DNA of 64,000 bases, taken from Oscillospiraceae bacterium. Its GTDB lineage: Bacteria > Bacillota > Clostridia > Oscillospirales > Oscillospiraceae. Location of the stretch: positions 26,603 through 90,602 of the forward strand of contig JAFRDQ010000086.1 of assembly GCA_017411225.1 (NCBI GenBank). Direction: 5' to 3'. The position numbers and the translations under genes were made by a program. This document shows, piece after piece, positions 14,424 through 21,598 of this stretch; within the stretch, counting starts at the first letter, position 1, and the number at the start of each line of letters is the position of its first letter. The notes beneath the pieces are model-generated. The model saw only the letters and a program-made list of their open reading frames with translations. It ran no database searches and was not told where the DNA came from.

Positions 14424-15007
14424 TTGATAAAAATGACGTCATCCGGTTTTTTGACCGCTGTGCCCCGTTTTGGGATGCGGAGATGATACGGAAAGAGGAT
14501 CTGATCTGCGCGATTCTGGATTACGGCGGAGTAACCGCCGGGGCAGACGTGCTGGACGTCGCCTGCGGCACCGGCGTGCTGTTCCCGGACTATCTGGCGC
14601 GGAACGTCGCCTCCGTCACCGGGATCGACATTTCTCCAGAGATGGCGAAGATTGCCGCCTCCAAATATCCGCCCGAGCAGGTGCGCGTCATCTGCGGCGA
14701 TGTGGAGACGGAGATGTTCGACCGGCAGTTTGATGTGGTCATGGTCTATAACGCCTTTCCGCATTTTCCGGATGCGAACGCGCTCATCTCAGCGCTTGCA
14801 AAGGTCACAAAGCCCGGCGGCAGACTCTCTGTTGCGCACAGCATGAGCCGCGCGCAGCTGGATCATCATCACAGCGGCGCCGCGCACCCGATTTCCAACG
14901 GGCTCATGAGCGAGGACGATCTCGCGGCGGTCTTCGCGCCGTATTTCGATGTGGACGTCAAGATCTCGGACGACCGGATGTATCAGGTCTCCGGCGTCAG
15001 AAAGTGA
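14420..15007 (+). CDS. Class I SAM-dependent methyltransferase (1 of 5 in the island)
   Basis: 195 aa, coupled to the S-component gene by an ATGA overlap. Rossmann-fold motifs: motif I VLDVACGTGVLFPDYL (~45-60), motif II VTGIDISPEMAKIA (~66-79), acidic GDVE near 93, motif post-II DVVMVYNAFPHF (~103-114), and KPGGRLSVAH. The histidine cluster AQLDHHHSGAAH (~150) is unusual and could bind a metal. Substrate unknown. Its co-transcription with an S component suggests it acts on the transported compound, which is inference. Confidence 0.75.
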   Translation: MIDKNDVIRFFDRCAPFWDAEMIRKEDLICAILDYGGVTAGADVLDVACGTGVLFPDYLARNVASVTGIDISPEMAKIAASKYPPEQVRVICGDVETEMFDRQFDVVMVYNAFPHFPDANALISALAKVTKPGGRLSVAHSMSRAQLDHHHSGAAHPISNGLMSEDDLAAVFAPYFDVDVKISDDRMYQVSGVRK

Positions 15008-15014
15008 GAGGCAG

Positions 15015-15953
15015 ATGAAAAACCAATTATCCGCCGTCTGCGGCGAAGTGAACAAGGTCATCATCGGCAAGCAGGACGTGGTCGAGAAGGTGCTCATGGC
15101 CATGCTGGCTGACGGGCACATCCTGCTCGATGACGTCCCCGGCGTCGGCAAGACGACCTTGGCCGTGGCCTTTGCCCGCGCGATCGGCCTGAACTATTCC
15201 CGCATCCAGTTCACACCCGATGTGCTGCCGAGTGATATCGTGGGCTTTTCCATGTATCAGCAGCAGACGGGTGAATTTCGCTATATGCCCGGTGCCGTGA
15301 CGAACGCAAACCTAGTGCTGGCAGACGAAATCAACCGCACCTCCAGCAAGACGCAGTCCGCGCTGCTCGAGGCCATGGAAGAGCGGCAGGTCACGGTGGA
15401 CGGTATGGTGCATCCGCTGCCGAAGCCGTTTCTCGTCATCGCTACGGAAAACCAGGTCGGCGCCGCGGGCACACAGCTGCTGCCCCATGCGCAGCTCGAC
15501 CGCTTCCTCGTGCAGCTCACGATCGGCTATCCCGATTTTGAGAGCGAAGTGGACATTCTCCGCGGCAGACGCACGGAAAACCCAATCGATTCCGTCCGCC
15601 AGACCATCACGGCGGCGGATCTGCTCGAGTTCCAGCGGCTGACAGCGGCTGTCACAATGAAGGACAGCATTCTGGAATACATTACGCGCCTTGCCTCCGC
15701 CACGCGCTCTCATGCGTGGATTCAGCTCGGCGTCAGTCCGCGCGGCGCGCTCGCCGTGAGCAAGATGGCCCGCGCCTGCGCCATGGTGCGCGGGCGGGAC
15801 TATGTGATCCCCGAGGACGTGCAGGCGGTCTTTTCCGATGTATGTGCGCACCGCATTCTCCTCTCGCAGAAGGCGAGAACCGAGCGCAAAACCGCGCAGG
15901 ATGTGCTCGCGCAGATCCTGCAGGACGTTGCTGCGCCGACGGCGCTGGACTGA
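15015..15953 (+). CDS. MoxR-family AAA+ ATPase
   Basis: 312 aa. Walker A DDVPGVGKTTLAVAFA (~35-50), the MoxR-typical QFTPDVLPSDIVGFSMY (~65-81), Walker B LVLADEINRTSSKTQSALLEAMEE (~98-121, given here only as landmark), and sensor-1 IATENQ. MoxR ATPases work with VWA or DUF58 partners as chaperones, in several known cases for metal-cofactor insertion or envelope assembly. ATG 15015 was chosen for its GAGAGGCAG upstream site; a longer frame overlaps the methyltransferase. The DUF58 gene follows after 4 bp, the classic pairing. Here the operon is under a metal-type box. Confidence 0.85.
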   Translation: MKNQLSAVCGEVNKVIIGKQDVVEKVLMAMLADGHILLDDVPGVGKTTLAVAFARAIGLNYSRIQFTPDVLPSDIVGFSMYQQQTGEFRYMPGAVTNANLVLADEINRTSSKTQSALLEAMEERQVTVDGMVHPLPKPFLVIATENQVGAAGTQLLPHAQLDRFLVQLTIGYPDFESEVDILRGRRTENPIDSVRQTITAADLLEFQRLTAAVTMKDSILEYITRLASATRSHAWIQLGVSPRGALAVSKMARACAMVRGRDYVIPEDVQAVFSDVCAHRILLSQKARTERKTAQDVLAQILQDVAAPTALD

Positions 15954-15957
15954 AACC

Positions 15958-17034
15958 ATGTGGAAACGAAGGCTGGTGTGGCTGCTGCTGATTCTGGCAG
16001 CGGCTGCGCTGTATCTGTTTGAAAACAACGGCGCGACGCTTGCGGTGCTGCTGATTGTGTTGCTTGTGCCGCTCTTTGGCATCCTGCTTGCCGCCTTCGG
16101 AACAAAGAATGCGACAGCTGACATTGTGCTGCCGGAGCGCTGTGCCTGCGGTGATGAAATCCACGGTGCGCTGCACTCTCAGACCCGTGGTGAGGCTGTG
16201 CTCCTCGTTGAGAATCATCACACCGGCGAGTCGGCGGAGCTCTCCCTGCCGCTTATGCGGAGTGAAACACCCTTTACTGTACAGGCCGCGTGCTGCGGCG
16301 TCGTGCGCGCAAGGGTAAAGCATCTGCTTGCGCGGGATCTCTTCGGCCTCGCCGCGTGGAAGTGCCCGGTCACCTCCGAAGCGGCGACCGTGGTGCTGCC
16401 CGCACTGTTTCAGCCGGAGGTTGTGCTCACGGAGAGTTCCTTTGCCATGCTCGACAGCGAGGAATATTCCGCCGTGAAGCCTGGCTTTGATCCCAGTGAG
16501 ACCTTCGGCATCCGGGAATATCGACCCGGCGATAATATCAAGACTATCCACTGGAAGGCCTCGCAGAAAACGGGCGAGACCATGATCCGCGAGCTCAGCC
16601 TCCCGGTAGAGCATCAGGTGCTGCTGCGATATGAAAACCCCGCGCTCGGTCAGGCGGCGCCGGAGACGATCCACAGCATGACGACGCTGCTGCTGAGCCT
16701 GTCCGCTGTGCTCACAGAGCAGGGCGTTGTCCACGATCTCGGCTGGCGCGGCGCACTCTGGCAGATTGATTCTGAGGATGCTCGCCTTGCAGCGATGGAT
16801 GCGCTGCTGTCCCTTCCTCCGGAGACGGCGCCTGCGCTCCCGGCGCGCATCGGCGGAAGCTATGCCCATGTGGCGACAATCTCTGCAGAGCCGGTGCTGG
16901 GGCTCGCGGATCTCTATAACGGCAGTCACGTCACGGTGCTTAAGCCCGGCGCCGGCGCGGAGGGCATGCAGCCGGACGGCACGGTGCAGATCTGTTATGA
17001 ATCGCTGGAGCAATTGGGGAGGGTAGAGCTGTGA
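15958..17034 (+). CDS. DUF58 domain protein, membrane-anchored
   Basis: 358 aa from ATG 15958. Two N-terminal membrane segments (~5-45) are followed by a cytoplasmic or surface domain with the hallmark DUF58 sequence FGIREYRPGDNIKTIHWKAS (~183-202). DUF58 proteins are usually encoded beside MoxR and are thought to be VWA-like partners or clients of that ATPase. The stop overlaps the GTG start of the next gene. The membrane anchor places the MoxR complex at the inner face of the envelope. Confidence 0.85.
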   Translation: MWKRRLVWLLLILAAAALYLFENNGATLAVLLIVLLVPLFGILLAAFGTKNATADIVLPERCACGDEIHGALHSQTRGEAVLLVENHHTGESAELSLPLMRSETPFTVQAACCGVVRARVKHLLARDLFGLAAWKCPVTSEAATVVLPALFQPEVVLTESSFAMLDSEEYSAVKPGFDPSETFGIREYRPGDNIKTIHWKASQKTGETMIRELSLPVEHQVLLRYENPALGQAAPETIHSMTTLLLSLSAVLTEQGVVHDLGWRGALWQIDSEDARLAAMDALLSLPPETAPALPARIGGSYAHVATISAEPVLGLADLYNGSHVTVLKPGAGAEGMQPDGTVQICYESLEQLGRVEL

Positions 17035-18212
17035 AATCCAATACCCTTGTTGTATCCGGAGCGAGCGTTGATCGGCAGCTGCCCTATGCCGCTGTGTTTC
17101 CGTTTTTGCTTTGCGTGGCCCTTTGGGGCGCGTTTTTGTGGATGGTTGGCCGTATTACGCTGCTGCCGTATTCCGCGGCAGGTTCCCTTGCCGCGCTGTT
17201 TCCGGTCTTTTGCCCGTCGCGAAAACACCGGCGTCTGGTTGGCTGTGCGCTGCTGATTCTGCTCACATTGACTGCTCTTTTGTTTTGGCGTCAGGTCTTT
17301 GGCGGACTTGCGGGGCTTCTAAATCGGCTCTTTGATTTGAGCGCTGCCCGTCAGCGGTATTTGTATGACAATTTTGCCGTTTCTGCGATTTCTCCGATTC
17401 CGGCGGTGCTGTGGGGCTCCGCACTGACTGCGGTCTGTTTCGGCTGGCTCGGCGCGCGGAAACGCGCGCTGCCTGGCGTGCTCGCGGCTGCGTTCACCGC
17501 TGTCTCCTGTGCCTATTTCGGCGTCACACCCGGTGCGGCATGGCTGCTGGGGATTTTGGCGCTCTCAGGGCTCTCCATGGCAGCGAGGTCTGAGCTTCGA
17601 GCGGCTGTCCTTTTGCTGGCTTCTGCGGCGGTGATTGCAGGGCTCACGCTCTGGCTCCTGCCGGGAGAAAACGCGCGCGTCTCCGTGCTGGACAATCAGC
17701 TGCGCGACACGCTCGCCCTGACCACTGTGACGCAGCAGCGGCAGCCGGAGAATGCTCCCACACCCACGCCGGAAAGCCAGCCGGAGCAAGAGAACAAAGA
17801 GCCCATGCTCCTCCAGATCCGGGAGAGCATGGACCCCAAAACCATCCTTTTGATTGTGTTGATTGCGGTGATTCTTTTGGTGCTGTTTGTCCCTGCCATT
17901 CTCCGTGACCGGCTGCAGAAGCGGCGCGACCGAAACCGCGCGGGAATGGAGAGCGAGAACAATGCCGAGGCGATTCGCGCCACCTTCCGCTATGCGCTGC
18001 TCTGGCTGCGCGCTTCCGAGAGCGATGCGCTGGAGATGCCCGGCTATGACGCTGCATACAAGCTCTGGCAGGAGGCCGCTTTCAGCGACCATGCCATGAG
18101 TGACACCCAGCGTGATCAGATGACGGCATTTCAGCAAACGGTCTCCGACACCATACAAAGCCGCGCCGGAAGGCGGCTGAGGTGGAAACTACGGTATCGA
18201 TACGCACTCTGA
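17031..18212 (+). CDS. Polytopic membrane protein of the MoxR-DUF58 operon (TgpA/DUF4129-like)
   Basis: 393 aa with a GTG start at 17031 overlapping the DUF58 stop. About six N-terminal membrane segments (to ~205), a large extracytoplasmic loop (~210-270) rich in Pro/Glu/Gln (TPTPESQPEQENKEP), one more membrane segment (~278-300), and a C-terminal cytoplasmic helical domain with RYALLWLRASESDALEMPGY, which resembles the DUF4129 tail of TgpA-like proteins. The transglutaminase core usual in that family is missing. It completes the operon; a terminator follows at 18219-18255. Confidence 0.7.
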   Translation: MKSNTLVVSGASVDRQLPYAAVFPFLLCVALWGAFLWMVGRITLLPYSAAGSLAALFPVFCPSRKHRRLVGCALLILLTLTALLFWRQVFGGLAGLLNRLFDLSAARQRYLYDNFAVSAISPIPAVLWGSALTAVCFGWLGARKRALPGVLAAAFTAVSCAYFGVTPGAAWLLGILALSGLSMAARSELRAAVLLLASAAVIAGLTLWLLPGENARVSVLDNQLRDTLALTTVTQQRQPENAPTPTPESQPEQENKEPMLLQIRESMDPKTILLIVLIAVILLVLFVPAILRDRLQKRRDRNRAGMESENNAEAIRATFRYALLWLRASESDALEMPGYDAAYKLWQEAAFSDHAMSDTQRDQMTAFQQTVSDTIQSRAGRRLRWKLRYRYAL

Positions 18213-18214
18213 AT

Positions 18215-18452
18215 CAAAGCTGCGGGGAAAGCACAGAATATGCTTTCCCCGCAGCGGTTTTGGAGAGAGTCATGCGATACATGGCATGATCGCACGATAT
18301 ATGAAAGAGACGCAAATGAAGAAGCTCCGATTTGGGAGGGGTGCGGGGAGAACACATTGTGCCTGTCCTCCCCGCAATTTGGAAGGGGGTGTGCAGGCGC
18401 AGACCAAAACGCCTGTACATGGAAGCGAGACTTGAAAGATCAGAAGTTTTAT
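18215..18452 (-). ncRNA. Candidate metal-controlled small RNA, copy 1
   Basis: A promoter with a CsoR-type box (18459-18503) fires leftward but no gene follows before the convergent operon end. The ~238-nt transcript ends at a perfect stem terminator (18219-18255). It shares with copy 2 (20066-20273) a 5' box containing GA(G/T)CTTTCAAGTCTC (minus strand), a hairpin at 18390-18419 with the identical loop TTTTGGTCTG, a second hairpin GCGGGGAG/CTCCCCGC (18343-18350 with 18368-18375), and a TTCTTCATTT box. The first stem differs from copy 2 by paired changes. Reading frames do not align between copies, which argues against a conserved peptide. Confidence 0.65.
18219..18255. terminator. Bidirectional terminator
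   Basis: GCTGCGGGGAAAGCA and TGCTTTCCCCGCAGC form a 15-bp perfect stem with a 7-nt loop; flanked by TTTG on both strands. It ends the MoxR operon (plus) and small RNA copy 1 (minus). Confidence 0.8.
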
Positions 18453-18458
18453 GGTTAA

Positions 18459-18503
18459 AGCTTAGCATAGGAAAAAGAGCCGCACAAGCTACCCCCGGGG
18501 ATG
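18459..18503 (-). promoter_or_regulatory. CsoR-box promoter of small RNA copy 1
   Basis: Minus strand: CATCCCCGGGGGTA (18490-18503), -35 TTGTGC (18482-18487), 17-bp spacer, -10 TAAGCT (18459-18464). Site 4. Divergent from site 5. Confidence 0.8.
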
Positions 18504-18622
18504 TATTTTGAAAAGTATTTTTCCTTGATTTTTCAATGCTTTGCAGCGTTAAAATCAGCCTGAAAATCCTCTATCCCCCCGATACGGAAGCAATCAAAAA
18601 GCGCATGAAAACCTGCAATGGA

Positions 18623-18667
18623 TATCCCCCGGGGTAGCTTGTGGCGGCATTGCCCTTGTGATATGGT
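18623..18667 (+). promoter_or_regulatory. CsoR-box promoter of the MATE gene
   Basis: TATCCCCCGGGGTA (18623-18636), -35 TTGTGG (18639-18644), 17-bp spacer, -10 TATGGT (18662-18667). Site 5. The in-frame ATG at 18663 lies inside the -10, so translation must begin further down. Confidence 0.82.
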
Positions 18668-18701
18668 GGCGCAAGACAACAAAAATGGACGGGGCGAGAA
18701 T

Positions 18702-20054
18702 TTGAAAAAGACGTTAGACCTGACCGAGGGGAACATCTGGAAAAAGATGCTGCTGTTTGCGCTGCCGCTTCTTGGTACCAGCTTCATTCAGCAGCTGTAT
18801 AATACGGTCGATCTGCTGGTTGTCGGCAATTTACTCGGCAAGGAAGCGCATGCCGCCGTTGGCGCAAGCTCGCTGCTGACCACCTGCGTGGTGGGCTTCT
18901 TCACCGGGCTCTCTGTGGGTTGCGGTGTCATGACGGCGCAGGCCAGAGGCGCGGGCGACCGGAGAAAGCTCGACCGCATCCTCCACACTGCCATGGGCGT
19001 CAGCCTTGCCGGCGGCGCAATCCTGTCCGTTCTGGGCGTGGCGCTTGCACGGCAGTTTCTGGTCTGGATGAACGCGCCGGAGGAGATCCTCGCTCCGGGC
19101 GCCGGCTATGCGCGGATCTATCTTATGAGCATGATCCCGATGTGCATTTATAACATTTATGCCGGCGTTATGCGCGCCCTGGGCGATTCGGAGGCTCCCA
19201 TGCGGATGCAGCTTTGGGGCGGAGTCATCAATGTGGTCATGGATCTTGTTTTGGTCAAGCTTCTCCCGGACGGCATCTATGGCGTGGCGCTGGCGACGCT
19301 GTTTTCCCAGAGCGCGGCGGCGGTGCTGGCGGTGCGCTATCTGCGCCGCGGCACGGAATTCGGCAGGCTCGACCTCAGCCGCATCCGGCTGGAAGGGGAG
19401 ATCGTGGGCGAAATCGCAAGGCTCGGTGTTCCTGCCGGGCTGCAAAGCCTCGTGATCACGCTTTCCAACGTGTTCGTCCAGTCCGCTGTGAACTGGCTGG
19501 GCGTGGACGCCATCGCGGGGTTCGCTGCCTACTTTAAGGTTGAGCTTTTGATCTACATGCCCATCGTGGCGCTGGGCTCCGCCATGATGACCTTCAGCGG
19601 GCAGTGCTGCGGGGCGGGGAATATCCGCCGTATCTCCGAGGGCGTACGCGTGTGCATTGCCATGGGTGTGGCCTATGTTGCCGTCATGTCGGCGCTGCTG
19701 TATTTCTTCGGGCAGTATGCGTTTATGCTCTTTACGAGAGACCCGGGGGTCATCGAAAGCGGCATGCGGATCGTCCATGTGACATTCCCGCTCTATTGGA
19801 TCTATGTATTCCTTCAGATATTTGCCGAGGCTGCCAGAGGCAAGGGAAAAACGCTCCAGCCTATGCTGATCATTCTGGCGACCATTTGCGTCTTCCGAAC
19901 GGTCTGCCTTATGATCTTCACCCGCAGCGGCGTCACCATCGAGCGCGTGGCGGCGGTTTATCCCGCGGCCTGGTTCGCAGCGGCAGTTTGTCTGTTTCTG
20001 TTCTGGATGAAAGAACGACGGAGAGAAGCATTTCCGGAAAGGATGAAATTATAA
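18702..20054 (+). CDS. MATE-family efflux transporter
   Basis: 450 aa. The start is TTG 18702 (LKKTLDLTEGNIWKKML), because the upstream in-frame ATGs lie at or before the promoter -10. The protein begins with the family's typical LTEGNIWKKMLLFALPLL, then shows about twelve membrane segments in two homologous halves, including LYNTVDLLVVGNLLG and VSALLYFFGQY. MATE proteins export cationic organic compounds using Na+ or H+. Under a metal-type box in a metal-uptake island, export of a metal ligand or of a toxic metal complex is a reasonable guess. It is single-gene, ended by 20065-20101. Confidence 0.85.
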   Translation: MKKTLDLTEGNIWKKMLLFALPLLGTSFIQQLYNTVDLLVVGNLLGKEAHAAVGASSLLTTCVVGFFTGLSVGCGVMTAQARGAGDRRKLDRILHTAMGVSLAGGAILSVLGVALARQFLVWMNAPEEILAPGAGYARIYLMSMIPMCIYNIYAGVMRALGDSEAPMRMQLWGGVINVVMDLVLVKLLPDGIYGVALATLFSQSAAAVLAVRYLRRGTEFGRLDLSRIRLEGEIVGEIARLGVPAGLQSLVITLSNVFVQSAVNWLGVDAIAGFAAYFKVELLIYMPIVALGSAMMTFSGQCCGAGNIRRISEGVRVCIAMGVAYVAVMSALLYFFGQYAFMLFTRDPGVIESGMRIVHVTFPLYWIYVFLQIFAEAARGKGKTLQPMLIILATICVFRTVCLMIFTRSGVTIERVAAVYPAAWFAAAVCLFLFWMKERRREAFPERMKL

Positions 20055-20064
20055 CGCGTATTAC

Positions 20065-20101
20065 AAAAAACACGGCACACAAAATGTGCGCCGTGTTTTT
20101 T
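20065..20101. terminator. Bidirectional intrinsic terminator
   Basis: AAAAAACACGGC on one side and GCCGTGTTTTTT on the other form a stem with one internal mismatch and A/T tails. It ends the MATE gene (plus) and small RNA copy 2 (minus). Confidence 0.8.
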
Positions 20102-20273
20102 GCATATGGATCTGAAGAAGACGAAAATGAAGAAACTCCGAAAGAAAAAGGGCCGCGGGGAGAGTCAGACTGCGTGAACTCTCCCCGCAAAAAAGGGAAG
20201 GGGGGGTGTGCCGGTGCAGACCAAAACACCGACACCATGGAAGGTGAGACTTGAAAGCTCTGAAATACTTGAT
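20066..20273 (-). ncRNA. Candidate metal-controlled small RNA, copy 2
   Basis: About 208 nt from a CsoR-box promoter (20280-20324) to the terminator 20065-20101, with no gene on this strand. Hairpin 1 has stem 20208-20216 with 20227-20235 (GTGCCGGTG and CACCGACAC on the plus strand, one G-U) and loop CAGACCAAAA, identical to copy 1. Hairpin 2 is an 11-bp perfect stem (20155-20165 with 20178-20188). The CTTTCAAGTCTC box and the TTCTTCATTT box are also kept. Compared with copy 1, the stem-1 bases change in pairs, as expected for a conserved RNA structure. Confidence 0.65.
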
Positions 20274-20279
20274 GGTCAA

Positions 20280-20324
20280 AGCTTAGCACACATGGAAATC
20301 CCGCACAAGCTACCCCGGGGGATG
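20280..20324 (-). promoter_or_regulatory. CsoR-box promoter of small RNA copy 2
   Basis: Minus strand: CATCCCCCGGGGTA (20311-20324), -35 TTGTGC (20303-20308), 17-bp spacer, -10 TAAGCT (20280-20285). Site 6. Same -35 and -10 as copy 1. Confidence 0.8.
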
Positions 20325-20445
20325 AATTTTGAAAAATATTTTTTCCTTGATTTTTCAATAGTTTGAAGCCCTTCGCGGCTGCTCCTGATCCTCCATCCCC
20401 CCGATACGAAGCCAGCGGAGAAAACTGAAAAAACAGAGTATTTAA

Positions 20446-20490
20446 TATCCCCCGGGGCAGCTTGTGGAGGCGGTGCAGGTGTGATATGGT
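20446..20490 (+). promoter_or_regulatory. CsoR-box promoter of the His-rich/C_GCAxxG operon
   Basis: TATCCCCCGGGGCA (20446-20459), -35 TTGTGG (20462-20467), 17-bp spacer, -10 TATGGT (20485-20490). Site 7. The 120-bp stretch between sites 6 and 7 is a diverged copy of that between sites 4 and 5, sharing TTCCTTGATTTTTCAAT and CCCCCCGATACG. Confidence 0.82.
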
Positions 20491-20526
20491 GGAACCATCC
20501 AGAAAACAACAGAAAGGATGATTTTC

Positions 20527-20805
20527 ATGCACGATCACGAACATACGCACGATACAGCAGCGGCTCACGTCCATGCCCACCCGCACGGCGATCAAAAAGC
20601 CATGAGCCCCGAGGAAACGCTCGCGCTGCTGAACTACATGCTGGATCACAACCGGCACCACGCGGATGAGCTGCACGACGTCTGCCACAGTCTGGAGGCC
20701 AACGGCAAGTCCGAAGCGGCGGAAAAGCTCGCCGAGGCGCTGCATCATTTCGACCACAGCAACCTTCTCCTCGCCGAGGCAGTCGCCCTTGCGAAGGCAG
20801 ACTGA
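20527..20805 (+). CDS. Histidine-rich small metal-binding protein
   Basis: 92 aa from ATG 20527; the ATG nine bases earlier is too close to the AGAAAGG site. The N-terminus carries a dense histidine tract (MHDHEHTHDTAAAHVHAHPHG, ten histidines in about 20 residues). The rest is a helical hairpin with spaced pairs: LDHNRHHADELHDVCH and ALHHFDHSN. This pattern suits buffering or delivery of nickel, cobalt or zinc in the cytoplasm. I do not recognise a named family, though the helical part has the look of a small four-helix metal binder. It is co-transcribed with the C_GCAxxG protein 18 bp downstream. Confidence 0.7.
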   Translation: MHDHEHTHDTAAAHVHAHPHGDQKAMSPEETLALLNYMLDHNRHHADELHDVCHSLEANGKSEAAEKLAEALHHFDHSNLLLAEAVALAKAD

Positions 20806-20823
20806 AAACAGGGAGGAACGATT

Positions 20824-21207
20824 ATGGATTCCATGCCCAGCAAAGTGGAACTGTTCGAGAAAGGCTATAACTGCTGCCAGATCATCGCGGTCTATCTCGC
20901 GCCGGTCTGTGGCTTTGACGCCGAGGAGATCAAGGATTCCTTCAACATCATGTGCGACACCTGCGGCGGCACGTGCAGCACCCTGCGAGGCGGCACCTAC
21001 TGCCTCACCGCCTGGGCGAAGCAGCAGGGCTATGACCACGATCAGACCCGCGCTCTGGTCGATCGGCTGTATGACGCCTTCAGGGAAAAGCACGGCGGCA
21101 TCCTGTGTAAGGAAATCGCGAAGAACGACCTTATGGTCTGCGCCGGCTTTGTCGACACCGTCGTGGAGCTGACGAAGCAATTGATTGCGGAGGGAAAAAC
21201 TGCTTAA
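20824..21207 (+). CDS. C_GCAxxG_C_C family redox protein
   Basis: 127 aa. Cysteines occur in the family pattern: FEKGYNCCQ (~11-19), an internal MCDTCGGTCSTLRGGTYC stretch (~40-58) in place of the GCAxxG core, then single cysteines near 98 and 107. Such proteins are frequent in anaerobes next to redox or metal genes and are thought to use the cysteines for thiol chemistry or metal/cluster binding; no reaction is established. The extra cysteines in the central motif are a little unusual. Last gene of a two-gene operon with the His-rich protein, ended by the hairpin at 21211-21245. Confidence 0.8.
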   Translation: MDSMPSKVELFEKGYNCCQIIAVYLAPVCGFDAEEIKDSFNIMCDTCGGTCSTLRGGTYCLTAWAKQQGYDHDQTRALVDRLYDAFREKHGGILCKEIAKNDLMVCAGFVDTVVELTKQLIAEGKTA

Positions 21208-21210
21208 TCG

Positions 21211-21245
21211 AAGCGGGGATATCGTCTGATATTCCCGCTTCTTTG
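21211..21245 (+). terminator. Intrinsic terminator
   Basis: AAGCGGGGATAT (21211-21222) pairs with ATATTCCCGCTT (21229-21240) with one G-U; CTTTG follows. Confidence 0.65.
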
Positions 21246-21281
21246 TAAAATTTTCACAAAAATCTAAAAATCCTTATTTTT

Positions 21282-21327
21282 TATCCCCGGGGGTAGGTTG
21301 CGAGCGTTTGTCAACATTGTGTATACT
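21282..21327 (+). promoter_or_regulatory. CsoR-box promoter of the first ABC importer operon
   Basis: TATCCCCGGGGGTA (21282-21295), -35 TTGCGA (21298-21303), 18-bp spacer, -10 TATACT (21322-21327). Site 8. Confidence 0.8.
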
Positions 21328-21356
21328 TACCACAATAGCATATGGAGGTGGCAGCG

Positions 21357-21497
21357 GTGGATCAAACCAACATCACCATGAAAGAACGCAAGCTGCTCAA
21401 TCTGATTCGAGAGATCGGCTTCGGCGAAGTCAAGGTTTTCATCGCGGACGGCCAGCCCGTCCGGGTGGAGGAGATCAAAAAGAGCGTAAAGCTTTGA
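21357..21497 (+). CDS. DUF2292 (YezD-like) small protein
   Basis: 46 aa from GTG 21357, seven bases after GGAGG. The sequence LLNLIREIGFGEVKVFIADGQ followed by VRVEEIKKSVKL is the whole DUF2292 domain. Such proteins are found beside sulfur and metal uptake genes; their function is not known. It is the first gene behind the operon promoter and is separated from the next by a terminator-like hairpin (21527-21578), so it may be made in excess over the transporter or act as a leader. Confidence 0.75.
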   Translation: MDQTNITMKERKLLNLIREIGFGEVKVFIADGQPVRVEEIKKSVKL

Positions 21498-21526
21498 ATC
21501 TGAATAACTGACCGACTGAACAACAG

Positions 21527-21578
21527 CAGGTCCCGTTTCATGCCCAATGGGCGTGGTATGGGGTCTGTTTATTTTTTT
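21527..21578 (+). terminator. Terminator or attenuator inside the first importer operon
   Basis: CATGCCC and GGGCGTG form the inner stem, with GGTCCC and GGGGTC outside, followed by GTTTATTTTTTT. It lies between the DUF2292 gene and the methyltransferase-transporter genes, and no other promoter is obvious after it, so partial read-through probably sets transporter level. Confidence 0.6.
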
Positions 21579-21598
21579 GCAAGAAATCAGGTGATCTC

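Noticed and set aside
18215-18452. NiCo riboswitch in front of a metal gene
   Set aside because: No gene lies downstream on that strand, and I could not match the known NiCo riboswitch layout; a free-standing RNA fits better.
18214-18468. An 84-codon minus-strand peptide within small RNA copy 1
   Set aside because: The frame is shifted relative to copy 2 within the shared hairpin, so a conserved peptide is unlikely; the stem rather than the protein is conserved.
18663-18701. Upstream ATG start for the MATE protein
   Set aside because: The ATG at 18663 lies inside the -10 box of the promoter, so it cannot be in the message.
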